DNA of 64,000 bases. Source: Sipunculus nudus. Its lineage: Eukaryota > Annelida > Sipuncula > Golfingiida > Sipunculidae. Below the pieces are notes generated by a model. That model searched no databases and was not told the origin of the DNA. It saw nothing but the letters and a program-made list of their open reading frames with translations. Shown piece by piece: positions 36,030-46,646 of the stretch (position 1 is the first letter of the stretch; every line of letters starts with the position of its first letter). A program made the translations under genes and the position numbers. Location: assembly GCA_026874595.1 (NCBI GenBank), contig CM049313.1, positions 19,731,508-19,795,507 of the forward strand. Reading direction: 5' to 3'.

Positions 36030-38850
36030 GCAGACAGAATAAAAACACACTAGAAATATTAATAAATGGATGGGAAGGGTTTGGGAAGGAAACATGACGA
36101 CATTACCACACTTTTTTCAAACAAAACGACACACACCCATTATCACAGAATCGCCTGTTCGGAAGAAGCAGGCATCTACAGACAGCAGCTGTCTGTGCTA
36201 ATTGCACTACTAATTAAACTTAAACGGCTCAGTCACTACATATATATGTTTATATAAGTTGCTCATTTTATTTGTGTTATACTTTTTTTTAGAAATAATC
36301 ATTGATACTCGAGCGAGTCAGTTAAATTGGGAGCCTCGAGTCACGATCAAAGTTCAAAGTGGGAAAGAACGACGAAACTAATTAACTCGGTGGCATTGTT
36401 CTAAGGGGCTGCTTTTAAGAAAAATAACATTTCCTTTAAATTTCACATCCCATTGGGACTACAGTCATGCCGTCATCTACTTAAGTTTGCAAGTTGGACT
36501 TCTTATCGTGAAACACAAGGTTTACAAGCCTTTATATGATTGGTCAGATTCATTTAACCCTAGAGAACGTCCGAGCTGGCTGGGGTTTGTGGGCATAGAA
36601 TTTCAATCCCCGCAACGCACCGGGGCCTCAAAATACACCTGCGATGTTAATGTATTGAAGAGGGTAATGTAGTCCGTTCAAATAAGTAGGATAAGAATTG
36701 TTTCAAGGCAAATTACATAAACGTATTTGTGGAAAGGTCTTTAAAGATAAGAAATATTTTAAGCATGCGCATTTAAATATAAACAGAATGTAACAAATTT
36801 TTGTTATGAAGTTTGACAGGTGAGACAAGTAGTCCCGGCCTTCCCAATTATTCGCAATCTAAAGAGATTCGTTTTGAGTAGAAACGCCCTCTGGCGGAAG
36901 GGTGAACGTCTCCCAACGCCAGACGTTTGATCTAAAAAAAAGTTTTCCCCTTCGAGTATGCAGGCCATATGCGACTCACCTAATTGGTTAAAGTATCTAG
37001 TTAAATATTCATGAGATAGCACGCTCGGGGGTTCGCTGAATCAAGGTCTTTGCTCAACAGCACTTGAGACCTGGTTCCCAGGAGAAGGTATGCGACCCTC
37101 CCCTTTTTCAAGGTATCATTATTTTCTGAAACCCCTATATCTAAATTCAATTCAAAGGTTATCTAAAATTATTTAAGACCAAATAAAGCGTACTATATTG
37201 TAAACATGAGACCGTGATCATTCTGGTTTTTAATGGACTAAAATTAAACTACATAACAATAACGCTTTTTTATTTCTTCTATCATGTTTCTATCTACCCT
37301 TAAACTGAAATTTTAAATTTTTAATTGATAATTATTGAATAAAAATAAAAAATAAAAAGCAGATTATAGTTTGTGGGGCTTAAAGTGTGTACATTATAAA
37401 AAATCGCTTTTTTTAATTTTACAAAATCATGTAAAAATTAGTGAAAATTAAAAAAAATATGAACACCAGCAGAAAGATTGCTGTAACAGGTTTAAAATAA
37501 TGTATACTTTACGGGACTAATATGAATATGAACCACTTTTGGATTGATTTTTGATAATGGGGTTTTAGACAATAATTTTACCTTAAAGTACTTTATCTGC
37601 GCCTAAACTGCCCATGGCCATAATAAATATTGCATGTTTGCAAAGAATTGAATCAAATTTTCATGATATATTTGGTTTGATTCATTTTAGCACATTAAAC
37701 GACAGGTAAATAAGATTAAATGGGCCAAAAGTAGGGCATGCATCTTCTGCCTAAGGTGGAGGCTGAGAACAAGAACTCAAAAGTAACCCGAGTAAGGCAT
37801 TATGGGATTATCAGGCACTCATGTATTCTTCTTTAGACAACAATTGGTTCAGAATCGTGCTTCGTATCAATAGGCCCCTGTTTTTATGTCATTCAATCTT
37901 TTATAGGCTTTTTCTGGTTTTCTCAGTTGTACGTTCATCAAATATGTAGAATCGTCATTTGCTAAACAATCACTGGAATACTCTAACCTATCATCTGTCT
38001 TTCAAATAAAGGACAGTGAAAAAAAGATTACAAAAACAGCTTTGGCTCACATGTCAACTACATTACAGTGATTATGTCAAGAACATATCTATTGAGGTAG
38101 TGTCAGAAACAAGACAGAAACGTCAAACTTTTACAAACCTAAATGCATTTACGTTGATAAATAAAAAAAATTGAGACCCGATAAAATTGTGTTCTTGTTA
38201 TCCAATTTTGTATATTCAAATTTCACAAATTGAAAATTCCACAGGCACGTTTTCTAAAAATTTTTGTAAGGAGTAAAATTATCTCGATATTACTACATTC
38301 GGAAAAACACTGTTAGCATTAGCGATGTTGGCGAAAGGGAAACTGTCGGTAAAATAAACATTCTTGAATAAGGTCACCACTTCTGCCCAGGTGAACGGTC
38401 AGTTAAACAGCAGCCTATACGTGGCTTCTATCTCATTTATTCCATCCGTGCTTGTAGCGATGAAAATCGAACAGAATAAGATTGATAAATCTTGTATCCA
38501 TATGTCACAAATGTATAACATGTATAAATATTAAAATATCATTAATCTTACCCGGTTATCAAAGATTGTTATTACAGCTTAATTTTTCATTTCGTCTGTC
38601 CATAATCGGAAAAGCCTACTCGTTCCTTTGAGTCCTCCTTCAATCGTTAAGAGTCCTCACGCATACTAACTAATTGATATATAATAACGGATACTCTGTT
38701 AGGTAATTGTATGATAAATTGGCAAAAAAAGGAACTCTCGGGAAACAATGAAAGTTTAACTCCAAGTTTATGAAGCCGACCTTCGCACTAGGTTTATTAT
38801 GTTTTTCCAGGTCATGCTAGTTAGTATGTATTTGTCATATTAGGGTTAAA
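36030..38850. other. Non-coding stretch, nothing recognised
   Basis: Short frames at 36066-36257, 36487-36672 and 36804-37022 lack supporting signals. From 37150 the sequence is strongly AT-rich. Confidence 0.4.
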
Positions 38851-38861
38851 TCGCGATAATG

Positions 38862-39005
38862 AACATGAAGAACAAATAACCGACATATCAAAAGTAAACG
38901 ATATTGGACGTAAAGAACAAATAACAGACATGCCAAGGTAAACCATAATAGGCGTGAGGAACAAATAGCCCACATGTATAACGGGCGTCAAAAATAAATA
39001 ATTCG
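38862..39005 (+). repeat. Degenerate 44-45-bp tandem repeat, about 3 units
   Basis: gaacaaata recurs at about 38870, 38915 and 38959, each followed by a ccgacat/cagacat/cccacat variant. The minus frame 38821-39084 (repeating YLFLTP/VICS) is a product of this array. Confidence 0.65.
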
Positions 39006-39880
39006 AGATGACGCTGTTGTATACTATATATTTGTTTTTTTTTATGAAGATAACAAAGACAGCTGAGTGATCAATCATTGTCATTGCGACACATTTAAAA
39101 GAACCCGCTCAGGCCGATTCTGTAGGGTATACATATACAGTTACGAAAGCTCTCTCTGCATACATGAACTGAGTTGGTGTCATTTCGCCTGCAGGTTTTA
39201 AATGGATATTATATCCTTTTGGCCCCTGAGGGCCGCCCGACCTACGTTCCCTAGCTAGTCTAAGTAATTTTTGTTCGGGACATTTTAGCAAGTGTTGATG
39301 GTAATTCAATGGCAAGTAAAAAAGCATACCGACAACGGACGACCAGAGAAACAGATTTATGGAAAATGCCGAAAGCAGACCAACGTAATGCAAGAAAGGA
39401 CACGCTTCAAATTATTCTTGTCTCGAATACTAGTTTTTCAATTAGAAAGCCCATTGGGATGAGACATGGAAAATTGCATGTAGGACAAGAAGTAAAAAAA
39501 CAGCACTAAAATAATTACAAAAAATTACTGAGCGAGATGAGGTTTTACTTAGATGATTGTTTTCAGTGTTGTGCTGTTTCTGGTGATCGCATGTTAACCG
39601 ACCCTCGGCTGATAGAACTGAAAGTTAATGGCAATGAAGATAAAGGGGTTATTGCTATAAATACATGTATCCAATACTACCATTAAGCGGGCAGTCATCC
39701 TGCTGTGAAGCGTGCATTCATCCAAATTGAAATGTGAACACCTGGAGGATTCGGACTCGTGACACCTGACGTTTCTCAGTCCTACTAAACCTTAAGTAAC
39801 GGGAAATCAGTTCAATAAATGGTTACAAAGTGGGAGTTTTTGAGTCTACCAGTCTGTGCATAAATAAAGCTTATAAAACG
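39006..39880. other. Non-coding stretch with two opposing short frames
   Basis: The frames 39109-39393 (-) and 39309-39509 (+, very basic) overlap and are not recognised. Local GC at 39190-39260 is higher than in the flanks. No splice or poly(A) support. Confidence 0.35.
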
Positions 39881-39881
39881 G

Positions 39882-40288
39882 CACTCCAGTAGAAATGTAC
39901 CACTCGTTTGTAGGGCTGCGCGATAGTATCGATATATCGGTAAATCACCACACGGTGATTCGCATATTGGGAGTCGCGATACAGCTAGCTTTCATATATA
40001 GATATTTTTTTTTATATTTTGTTGAACCTACTTAAACTGATTTTGTGGCAGAAAAATTATGTTTCTGTTACAAAAACAGACATTCTGTTCTACTCCAGAA
40101 GAAATGTACCACTCGTTTGTAAGGCTGCGCGATAGTATCGATATATCGGTAAATCACGATACGGTGATTCGCATATTGGGTGTCGTGAAATAGCTTTCAT
40201 ATATAGATATTTTTTTAATTTTTTGTTGGACCTGCTTAAACTGATCTTGTGGTAGAAAAATTATGTTTCTGTTACAAAAACAGACATT
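39882..40288 (+). repeat. 209-bp tandem duplication across the hAT-like left junction
   Basis: Two copies, 39882-40085 and 40092-40288, about 93% alike by eye. Each contains flank (agaaatgtaccactcgtttg) and the element terminus (ggctgcgcgatagtatcg). The duplication therefore post-dates the insertion. Confidence 0.85.
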
Positions 40289-40801
40289 TGAAGATATCTG
40301 ATACGGCTGGGATTAATGACAGGCTAAACGTGAACCGCCATCGTGTCTTTAGATGTTTAGTGGAAACTGTTCATGTAGGCCTAATATACCAACGATCAAA
40401 GGTACGTCCCAGGTAATATGCATGTTTGCTAGATGACTTATCGCTATACAAGAAGTATTTCCATATCGCTATACAAGGAATATTTCCATAACACAAAAAG
40501 AAAGAAGTGCTGAACACGGTCAAAATACTTTATGTTTATTAATAATCCCTCCTTACATATTAAGATGAAGTGTCAAGTTAACAGTACGGCAGCCTGCCAA
40601 ATGGTGTTCTGTACTAAACCACAGTCGACAATTCTCCAATTGACAAGTAAATTACGCATGCAAGGCCCAAAGACTATAATGTTAAGGTGTTCTTTAAATA
40701 ATGTCAACAAGAAGTAAGTACTTTTCTAAGTATATAAGTAAGTAATATTTTCTTATACTTCGCGTTTGAAATAAACTGTATAAACTTTTGTCTCATAATA
40801 T

Positions 40802-40804
<3 letters not shown>

Positions 40805-40873
<69 letters not shown>
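40805..40873 (+). repeat. Compound (AT)n(AG)n microsatellite
   Basis: AT tract 40805-40846 followed by AG tract 40847-40873. Confidence 0.97.
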
Positions 40874-40877
<4 letters not shown>

Positions 40878-40894
40878 AAAAACTCATTTCCTAT

Positions 40895-41551
40895 AATGTT
40901 AATACAATAAAAATATCGCAATACGTATCGCAATACGCTACTACATATCGCAATATATTGCACTACGAAATTTGTAGGCGATACCCAGCCCCACTCCTTT
41001 CATATAATGTTAATACAATAAAAATATCGCAATACCTATCGCAATACGCTACTACATATCGCAATATATTGCACTACGAAATTTGTAGGCGATACCGAGC
41101 CCCACTCCTTTCATATAATGTTAATACAATAAAAATATCGCAATAGGTATCGCAATACGCTACCACATATCGCAATATATTGCAATACAAAATTAGTAGG
41201 CGATACCCAGGCCTACTATTTTTTTTATAAATTTAATACAATGCAATTATCGCAATATTTATCGCAATACACTACCACATATCGCAATATATTGCAATGC
41301 AAAATTTGTAGGCGATACCCAGGCCTACTATTTTTTTATATAATGTTAATACAATAAAATAACGCAATACGTATCGCAATACGCTACCACATATCGCAAT
41401 ATATTGCAATACAAAATTTGTAGGCGATACCCAGGCCTACTATTTTTTTTATAAATTTAATACAATGCAATTATCGCAATATGTATCGCAATACACTACC
41501 ACATATCCCAATATATCGCAATGCAAAATTTTTAAGCGATACCCAGCCATA
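40895..41551 (+). repeat. 112-bp tandem array, six units, of the hAT-like right end
   Basis: Unit starts are near 40895, 41005, 41117, 41229, 41342 and 41453. Each unit has atcgcaata words and ends in ggcgatacccag, the element terminus. The last two alternate unit types (ataatgttaat versus ataaatttaat) suggest dimer expansion. The frames at 40958-41146 and 41465-41719 are repeat-derived. Confidence 0.9.
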
Positions 41552-41702
41552 CTTGTTTGTCTGCCCAGTGTTGGCAACGTTGCAGATCTGATTTCCGTGA
41601 AGTTCTATTCTGTATCTTTTACCAAAAGACTTGGTCATGTTCTAAAAATAATCTTAGTGTTAAAATGCTTTCCTAGATCAGAACAAAAGTCAAGATATGG
41701 AC

Positions 41703-42102
41703 CAGGGGCGTCAAAATAAGGGGGATGGGGGGGTATATATACCCCCCACTCTTTGGCAAGGGGGGGGGGATGGTCAATGTAATCGCCCCCCCCCCCCACT
41801 TTTAAGAGAATAATATTATATTATTGCAAATGAAATATATTAATAGAATTAAAGTTTTTGGATCCATTTTCTAAATAATGTTATATCTGAACCTTGCTTA
41901 GAATTCACAAAATAACTTATTTTCTAAAACAATTATTTAAAATATTACGTATATACATAATAATTATAATTATATATATATATATATATATATATAGTTG
42001 AATATGTCAATCTGACACGCTGAAAAGGGTATAAATATATGTGTGTGTATATGTATCTACAAAGTCATACCCCCCACACTGGAAGAAAAATTGACGTCAC
42101 TG
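41703..42102 (+). mobile_element. hAT-like MITE family C, 400 bp, perfect 8-bp TSD ATATGGAC
   Basis: It starts CAGGGGCGTCAA and ends TTGACGTCACTG (12-bp imperfect TIR). ATATGGAC is duplicated exactly at 41695-41702 and 42103-42110. Poly-G (41760-41769) and poly-C (41786-41797) runs can pair internally. CAGGG-type ends and an 8-bp duplication are hAT hallmarks. Relatives lie at 35140-35500 and 49827-50139. Confidence 0.85.
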
Positions 42103-42114
42103 ATATGGACTAAA

Positions 42115-42398
42115 AAAAAGCAGATTTTTGAATTAAACATGAATCTAGAATGGTAATCATTAGACCACATATCTCCACCGAAGCAAAAACAAAAGCCCTT
42201 GATACGTACCTTAATCCATTTGTGAACCAAAAATGATTTGGGGTTGTCCCACTCCTTGATACAGTTTTGTAGTAATTGCTTAAGTAATTTCGATCAGTTC
42301 AGTAATCTTGCCATATAGTCCTGGTAATACACCAACCAACCAATCGCAAAAATTACAGACACGGTTTAAAATATAACTTCCATGGCGGAGGTAATCAG
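42115..42398. other. Short non-coding flank
   Basis: Nothing recognised between the MITE and the satellite array. Confidence 0.4.
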
Positions 42399-42407
42399 TT
42401 TTATTAT

Positions 42408-42584
42408 AACATGAATAATTGAAAAATAAAATAAAAATAAAAGAACTACACAGTTGATTAAATATTCACCGTATCACGCAGATACCTGATTTATTTGTAT
42501 AAAGATAGTTGCAGAAAATATGTGATAAAGAATTGTAAATAACTGCAGTATGCAGTACACATTATAACATTTTATTATAACATG
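42408..42584 (+). repeat. ~175-bp satellite array, first unit (left of the insertion)
   Basis: aacatgaataattgaaaaat to ttattataacatg is one unit, matching the three units at 44864-45375. The array is interrupted by the 42585-44863 element, which enters at an aacatg unit boundary. Confidence 0.85.
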
Positions 42585-44863
42585 CAGGCCCGTAGGCTGA
42601 CTGCTGAGTGGGAGGGTTCGTTTTCACTGATGGTGGAACCTTTATATATATATATATATAAATACCCGATGTTTTCTTTTAACGAAATAAAAACAATCCA
42701 AATAAGCTATTATTAGCGGATTGTCCTTTTTCTCGCCCTGTGTAACGTTACTCAGAACGTCCCATCCAAAGCGTTTCACAAGCTTCTGCTACAGCAAAGT
42801 ATGCATGGTCATAAGGAGGCTGTATATACGTGTACACTAAACAAAAAGTGCATTGGCATCCATTTCATTTCAGATTTGAAAAAAAGAAAACAATCAAATT
42901 CAATGTCAAACTTACACCTCAGTCATCTGATATTCTCCGGTAGCTGTGCATCCGAGTGATTATCACGGTTACTAACAATTAAATAGGGTTGCTTGAAATT
43001 GATATCATTCAATGCAGTTAACTTGTACATTAACATTCATGGAAAGAAATGAAGCGGGCGATGTTTGGTGTTTCTATCTATACTTGAAATTTGCATAAAT
43101 TAAAAAAAGGACCAGCAGGCGAGGCAGTTAGAAGCTGAAAATGTCAGAATTATATTCAAATTCTCTGACAAATGAAGCAGTATATAGGACAGAACTGGGC
43201 CGGAGCTAGAACTTTAGGGGATCAATTAAGATCCGGGGGATTTCTGCGAATTCCGAAAAAAAAAAAAAAAAATGTGTAGACTGAACAATTTAGGAGTGTA
43301 TAGCCTAGAAAACTTACAAAATAAACGATCAAAGTAACTTAGAGAGCCTTGGTGAGTGAAAACCATGTTAATATTAAATATATTAAATGATAATTATGTC
43401 ATTCATCAGTCCCTGTACAGGCAGGGGCACACGCGTACACAGCAGGTGTGCTACACTTCGCCATATACCTTTACCAAATACCAGCTTGCCCTCCGGTACA
43501 CTGTGGAGATGGCCTGTTCCCTGATCTAGAAAACTCATAAATTATATAGTATTAACCCCCTGAAAACTTCCATACCTGGCCAATTGTCTTTGGGTAACTG
43601 CATTAGAATTTCAGAACCAATAGCTTAATTCCATGTATTCATGGTATATTTGAAAATTAAATCACCAGTGATTACAAGAAACAATATGCGATTTTCAAAG
43701 TATAGGGCGAAATTCATGCATGGTAGTGATTTTACATTTGATTAATATAAAAATACATTGAATTTTTGACTTTATCTCCGGTGTATATACTTACATCTAA
43801 ATCAGCTATATATTTTTTTTCTGGATGAACTGAGCTCTAGCTTAAGCGGTTAACATATTAATTTAGTAAAAATATTCTCCACTGAACATATGATCCAGTC
43901 CCTAATTATCTTAATAACTCAATCTTGACATAATTTTCCTCATATACAAGCTAAACTTTTTCTTATATAAGGCAGTCTTGAATTGGTATTATAGGTTTTG
44001 AATGCAAACTGGTTTAGTTTAATTTTTCAAAGGAACAAAGCACAGTGGCCTAGTTTCCGGTTTGGTAGAACTTCTCTACATCGTACTGTGTGTAAAATTT
44101 CAAATCCATAGGTAACGATGTAAAATCGTGCTTATCTAACGGGCAGACACACTGCTGATAGGACGACTATAGACAGTGGATCATCGCCATATATATCTTC
44201 TGAACTAACGAAGTAATATACAAGGCCCTCCTTTTGATTTGCAACACCAACAAATCGAAAAGTTCCATAAGCATATTTATAAATCTCAATATGATATATT
44301 TTTACTTTTTTGTTTTTTTTTTTTGTTTTTTTTTTCTTTTATTTATTATTCTTATGGAGTCAAGCTTGGTCTGGACTCTTGACACGTATGTCCCCTGTGC
44401 TCTATAGACAAAGTGGTCTCAGTTACAGCCTTTGGCCCGGAAACAAGAGGGTGCTACTGCCCTCTTTGCATGAGACGCGGCATTCAACAATTTTCTCTTT
44501 ATCCTCTCTCACACGGCAACAAACATCCAGTTCTTGACTATAATCAGAAGCAAGCAGTGAACGGGTTATTTAAAGCTTGTTTCAGAGGTGAAATTAAACA
44601 TTTTGATTTGTACTTGCAATCTACATCCCTGACAGAGCTAAATAAAGAGGCCGCTAATCGGCGCTATAAACAATATTTATACAGAAATATGGTCTCTCCC
44701 TGTGAGGATATGAATGGAACCGGACGACAAAAAAGGTTAAACATAAAGTTGTGTATAACTTTCCCAGATTATAGCATGTCAGTATTCGTCAGGTGGAACT
44801 CAGATGCTCAGCGGGGGGGGGGGGGGGTCCGAACCCACCGAACCCCCCCAGCCTACGGGCCTG
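42585..44863. mobile_element. 2.28-kb TIR element inserted in the satellite array
   Basis: It begins CAGGCCCGTAGGCTG and ends CAGCCTACGGGCCTG, exact 15-bp TIRs. ACATG flanks both sides (42580-42584 and 44864-44868), a 5-bp duplication of the array sequence. A 15-G run at 44813-44827 and gaacccaccgaaccccccc lie just inside the right TIR. The 154-codon frame 44413-44877 reads out through the right TIR and is unlikely to be a gene, though its CYCPLCMRRG start is unexplained. No transposase is recognised; the superfamily is undecided. Confidence 0.8.
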
Positions 44864-45375
44864 ACATGAATAATTAAAAAATAAAATAAAAATAAAAGAA
44901 GTACACAGTTGATTAAATATTCACCATATCATGCAGACACATAATTTATTTGTATATAAATAGTTGCAGAAAACATGTGATAAAGAATAGTAAATAACTG
45001 AAGTATGCGGGATCTATTACACAATATTTTTTTTAATTATAACATGAATAATTGAAAAATAAAATAAAAATAAAAGAAGTACACAGTTGATTAATATTCA
45101 CCGTATCATGCAGACACCTAATTAATTTGTATATAGATAGTTGCAGAAAACATGTGATAAAGAATTGTAAATAACTGCAGTATGCGGGATCTATTACACA
45201 TTATAACATTTTATTATAACATGATTAATTGAAAAATAAAATAAAAATAAAAGAAGTACACAGTTGATTAAATATTCACCATATCATGCAGACACATAAA
45301 TAATTTGTATATAGATAGTTGCAGAAAATATGTAATAAAGAATTGTAAATAACTCCAGTATGCGGGATCTATTAC
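44864..45375 (+). repeat. ~175-bp satellite array, three units (right of the insertion)
   Basis: Unit starts are at about 44863, 45041 and 45218 (177-178 bp apart). Each contains agtacacagttgatta, ttgcagaaaa and gtatgcgggatctattac. Units are about 93% alike by eye. The reach to the left is at 42408-42584. Confidence 0.9.
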
Positions 45376-45398
45376 TTATTTCTTGGAATAAAGAAAAA

Positions 45399-46034
45399 TA
45401 GAACAAGAGACCCATGGGTCATGACGCTCAGCCGACTGACATGTTGATAATATGAACTTGCACAGACAATTAATATAGGTGGCATCATTGTTCTTGCATT
45501 TTAGCTTAAGTTCATCAAGACCCATAAGCACAACAAGAGGAATCTGGCAATTTGTGTGTATTTTGCATTATTTCTGGGGTGCTCAAACATACCAGATGAC
45601 TGAGAATATAGGTCACTGTGAATCAATTTCAGGTTTCTGGAGACAACTTTTGAGGAACTCTCAGGATGACAAGTTAGAGGATTCTGTGCCTCATGGTTAT
45701 GATTTGTGCCCCACTTTAGTATCAAATTTTAAATTATACTGTGGTGTACTTCTGAGTCCCATAGCTCGGACAATTTGGGTGACAGAGACCTAATTTTAGG
45801 TTTCCAAGGAGACTTTTCATGGGCCTCCCAGCATGTCAAAAAGAAGATCTAGGTCTAGTCGTTACAATTTGTGCCCTAATAACAGATGACGGCATCTTTT
45901 AAGGTCTCATAAATAGAGGTCCATTCTTTACGATTTGTGCCTTGTTAACGGACAGACTTCCGGATGGCCGGACGGACGACGGACAAAGAGTGATCGCTAT
46001 AACTCAGATGACTTACAGTCAGCTGAGCTAAAAT
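45399..46034 (+). mobile_element. Helitron-like/pearl-like element, copy E1
   Basis: Its 5' signature aacaagagacccatgggtca is followed by tgacgctcagc. Its 3' end is gatGACTtacAGTCagctgagCTAA, a short hairpin ahead of a CTRR end. A gacggac stretch precedes the 3' end. There is no target duplication or TIR. Internal blocks of gtgcc and ttacgatttgtgcc repeat. This layout fits non-autonomous Helitrons, including the bivalve pearl type; the assignment is inference. The frames 45479-45793 (+) and 45501-45725 (-) are repeat sequence. Confidence 0.55.
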
Positions 46035-46645
46035 TGTCTTGGCCGTCATGGTAAATACGGACACAGAGTACATGTATTTTGAAAACCAGACGACAGGTGA
46101 GATCTATTATGCATAACGTACTGAGTAATTTAAGAGTTTTTTCATCGTGATAACACGAAGTTTGCATTGTCTATCTTGTTGCAAATATAGATAGAATTAC
46201 GCAACGAATCCAGCCGGGTCACTTTGTGCCATTAATGGAACAATTTCAGCGTGTCAGAATCTAGCGGAGTTTCCATAGCCCACCACAGACGTCAGCAACA
46301 TCTCAAATAACCCGGGGGCAAAGAGGTCTTAGTGTGTCGTTAAACAAAAGTGGGAGTAAACTGTGTTCAACTGAGATTGCCGAGAATCGTTATGACAAAT
46401 ATACTGTAGTTAGCTTCATATTCGCGCAGTTAATATTTCGCGATTTTCACCTTTTAATTGTCAATTATCGCGATCTCACCATACAAAAACCAACACAGAA
46501 AATCTCCTATTTATGAATAAATTATACAAAGTAACATGTGCGCAAATATATCGTAAAGTTTGGACGAAGACCCAAATGAATATCGAACGAGTTGAAAACA
46601 TTGTTAATTTTGGCAGTTAATTTGAAAGATCTGAAAATTTATACA
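46035..46645. other. Non-coding stretch between Helitron-like copies
   Basis: Nothing recognised. Confidence 0.4.
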
Positions 46646-46646
46646 A

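Larger units (their letters stand above)
39911..41551. mobile_element. hAT-like element with both ends tandemly amplified
   Basis: The left terminus is TAGGGCTGCGCGATA, and the right terminus read inward is TATGGCTGGGTATCGC. CTCGTTTG (39903-39910) and CTTGTTTG (41552-41559) form an 8-bp duplication with one difference. The left end with about 30 bp of flank is duplicated (period 209 bp, second copy from about 40092). The right end is repeated six times (period about 112 bp, 40895-41551). An (AT)n(AG)n tract at 40805-40873 lies between. No transposase ORF. The TIR sequence is shared with the 25100 and 56583 elements. Confidence 0.75.

Noticed and set aside
40895-41551. Regular direct repeats that could suggest CRISPR
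   Set aside because: Units are contiguous 112-bp tandem copies without unique spacers, in a eukaryotic transposon.
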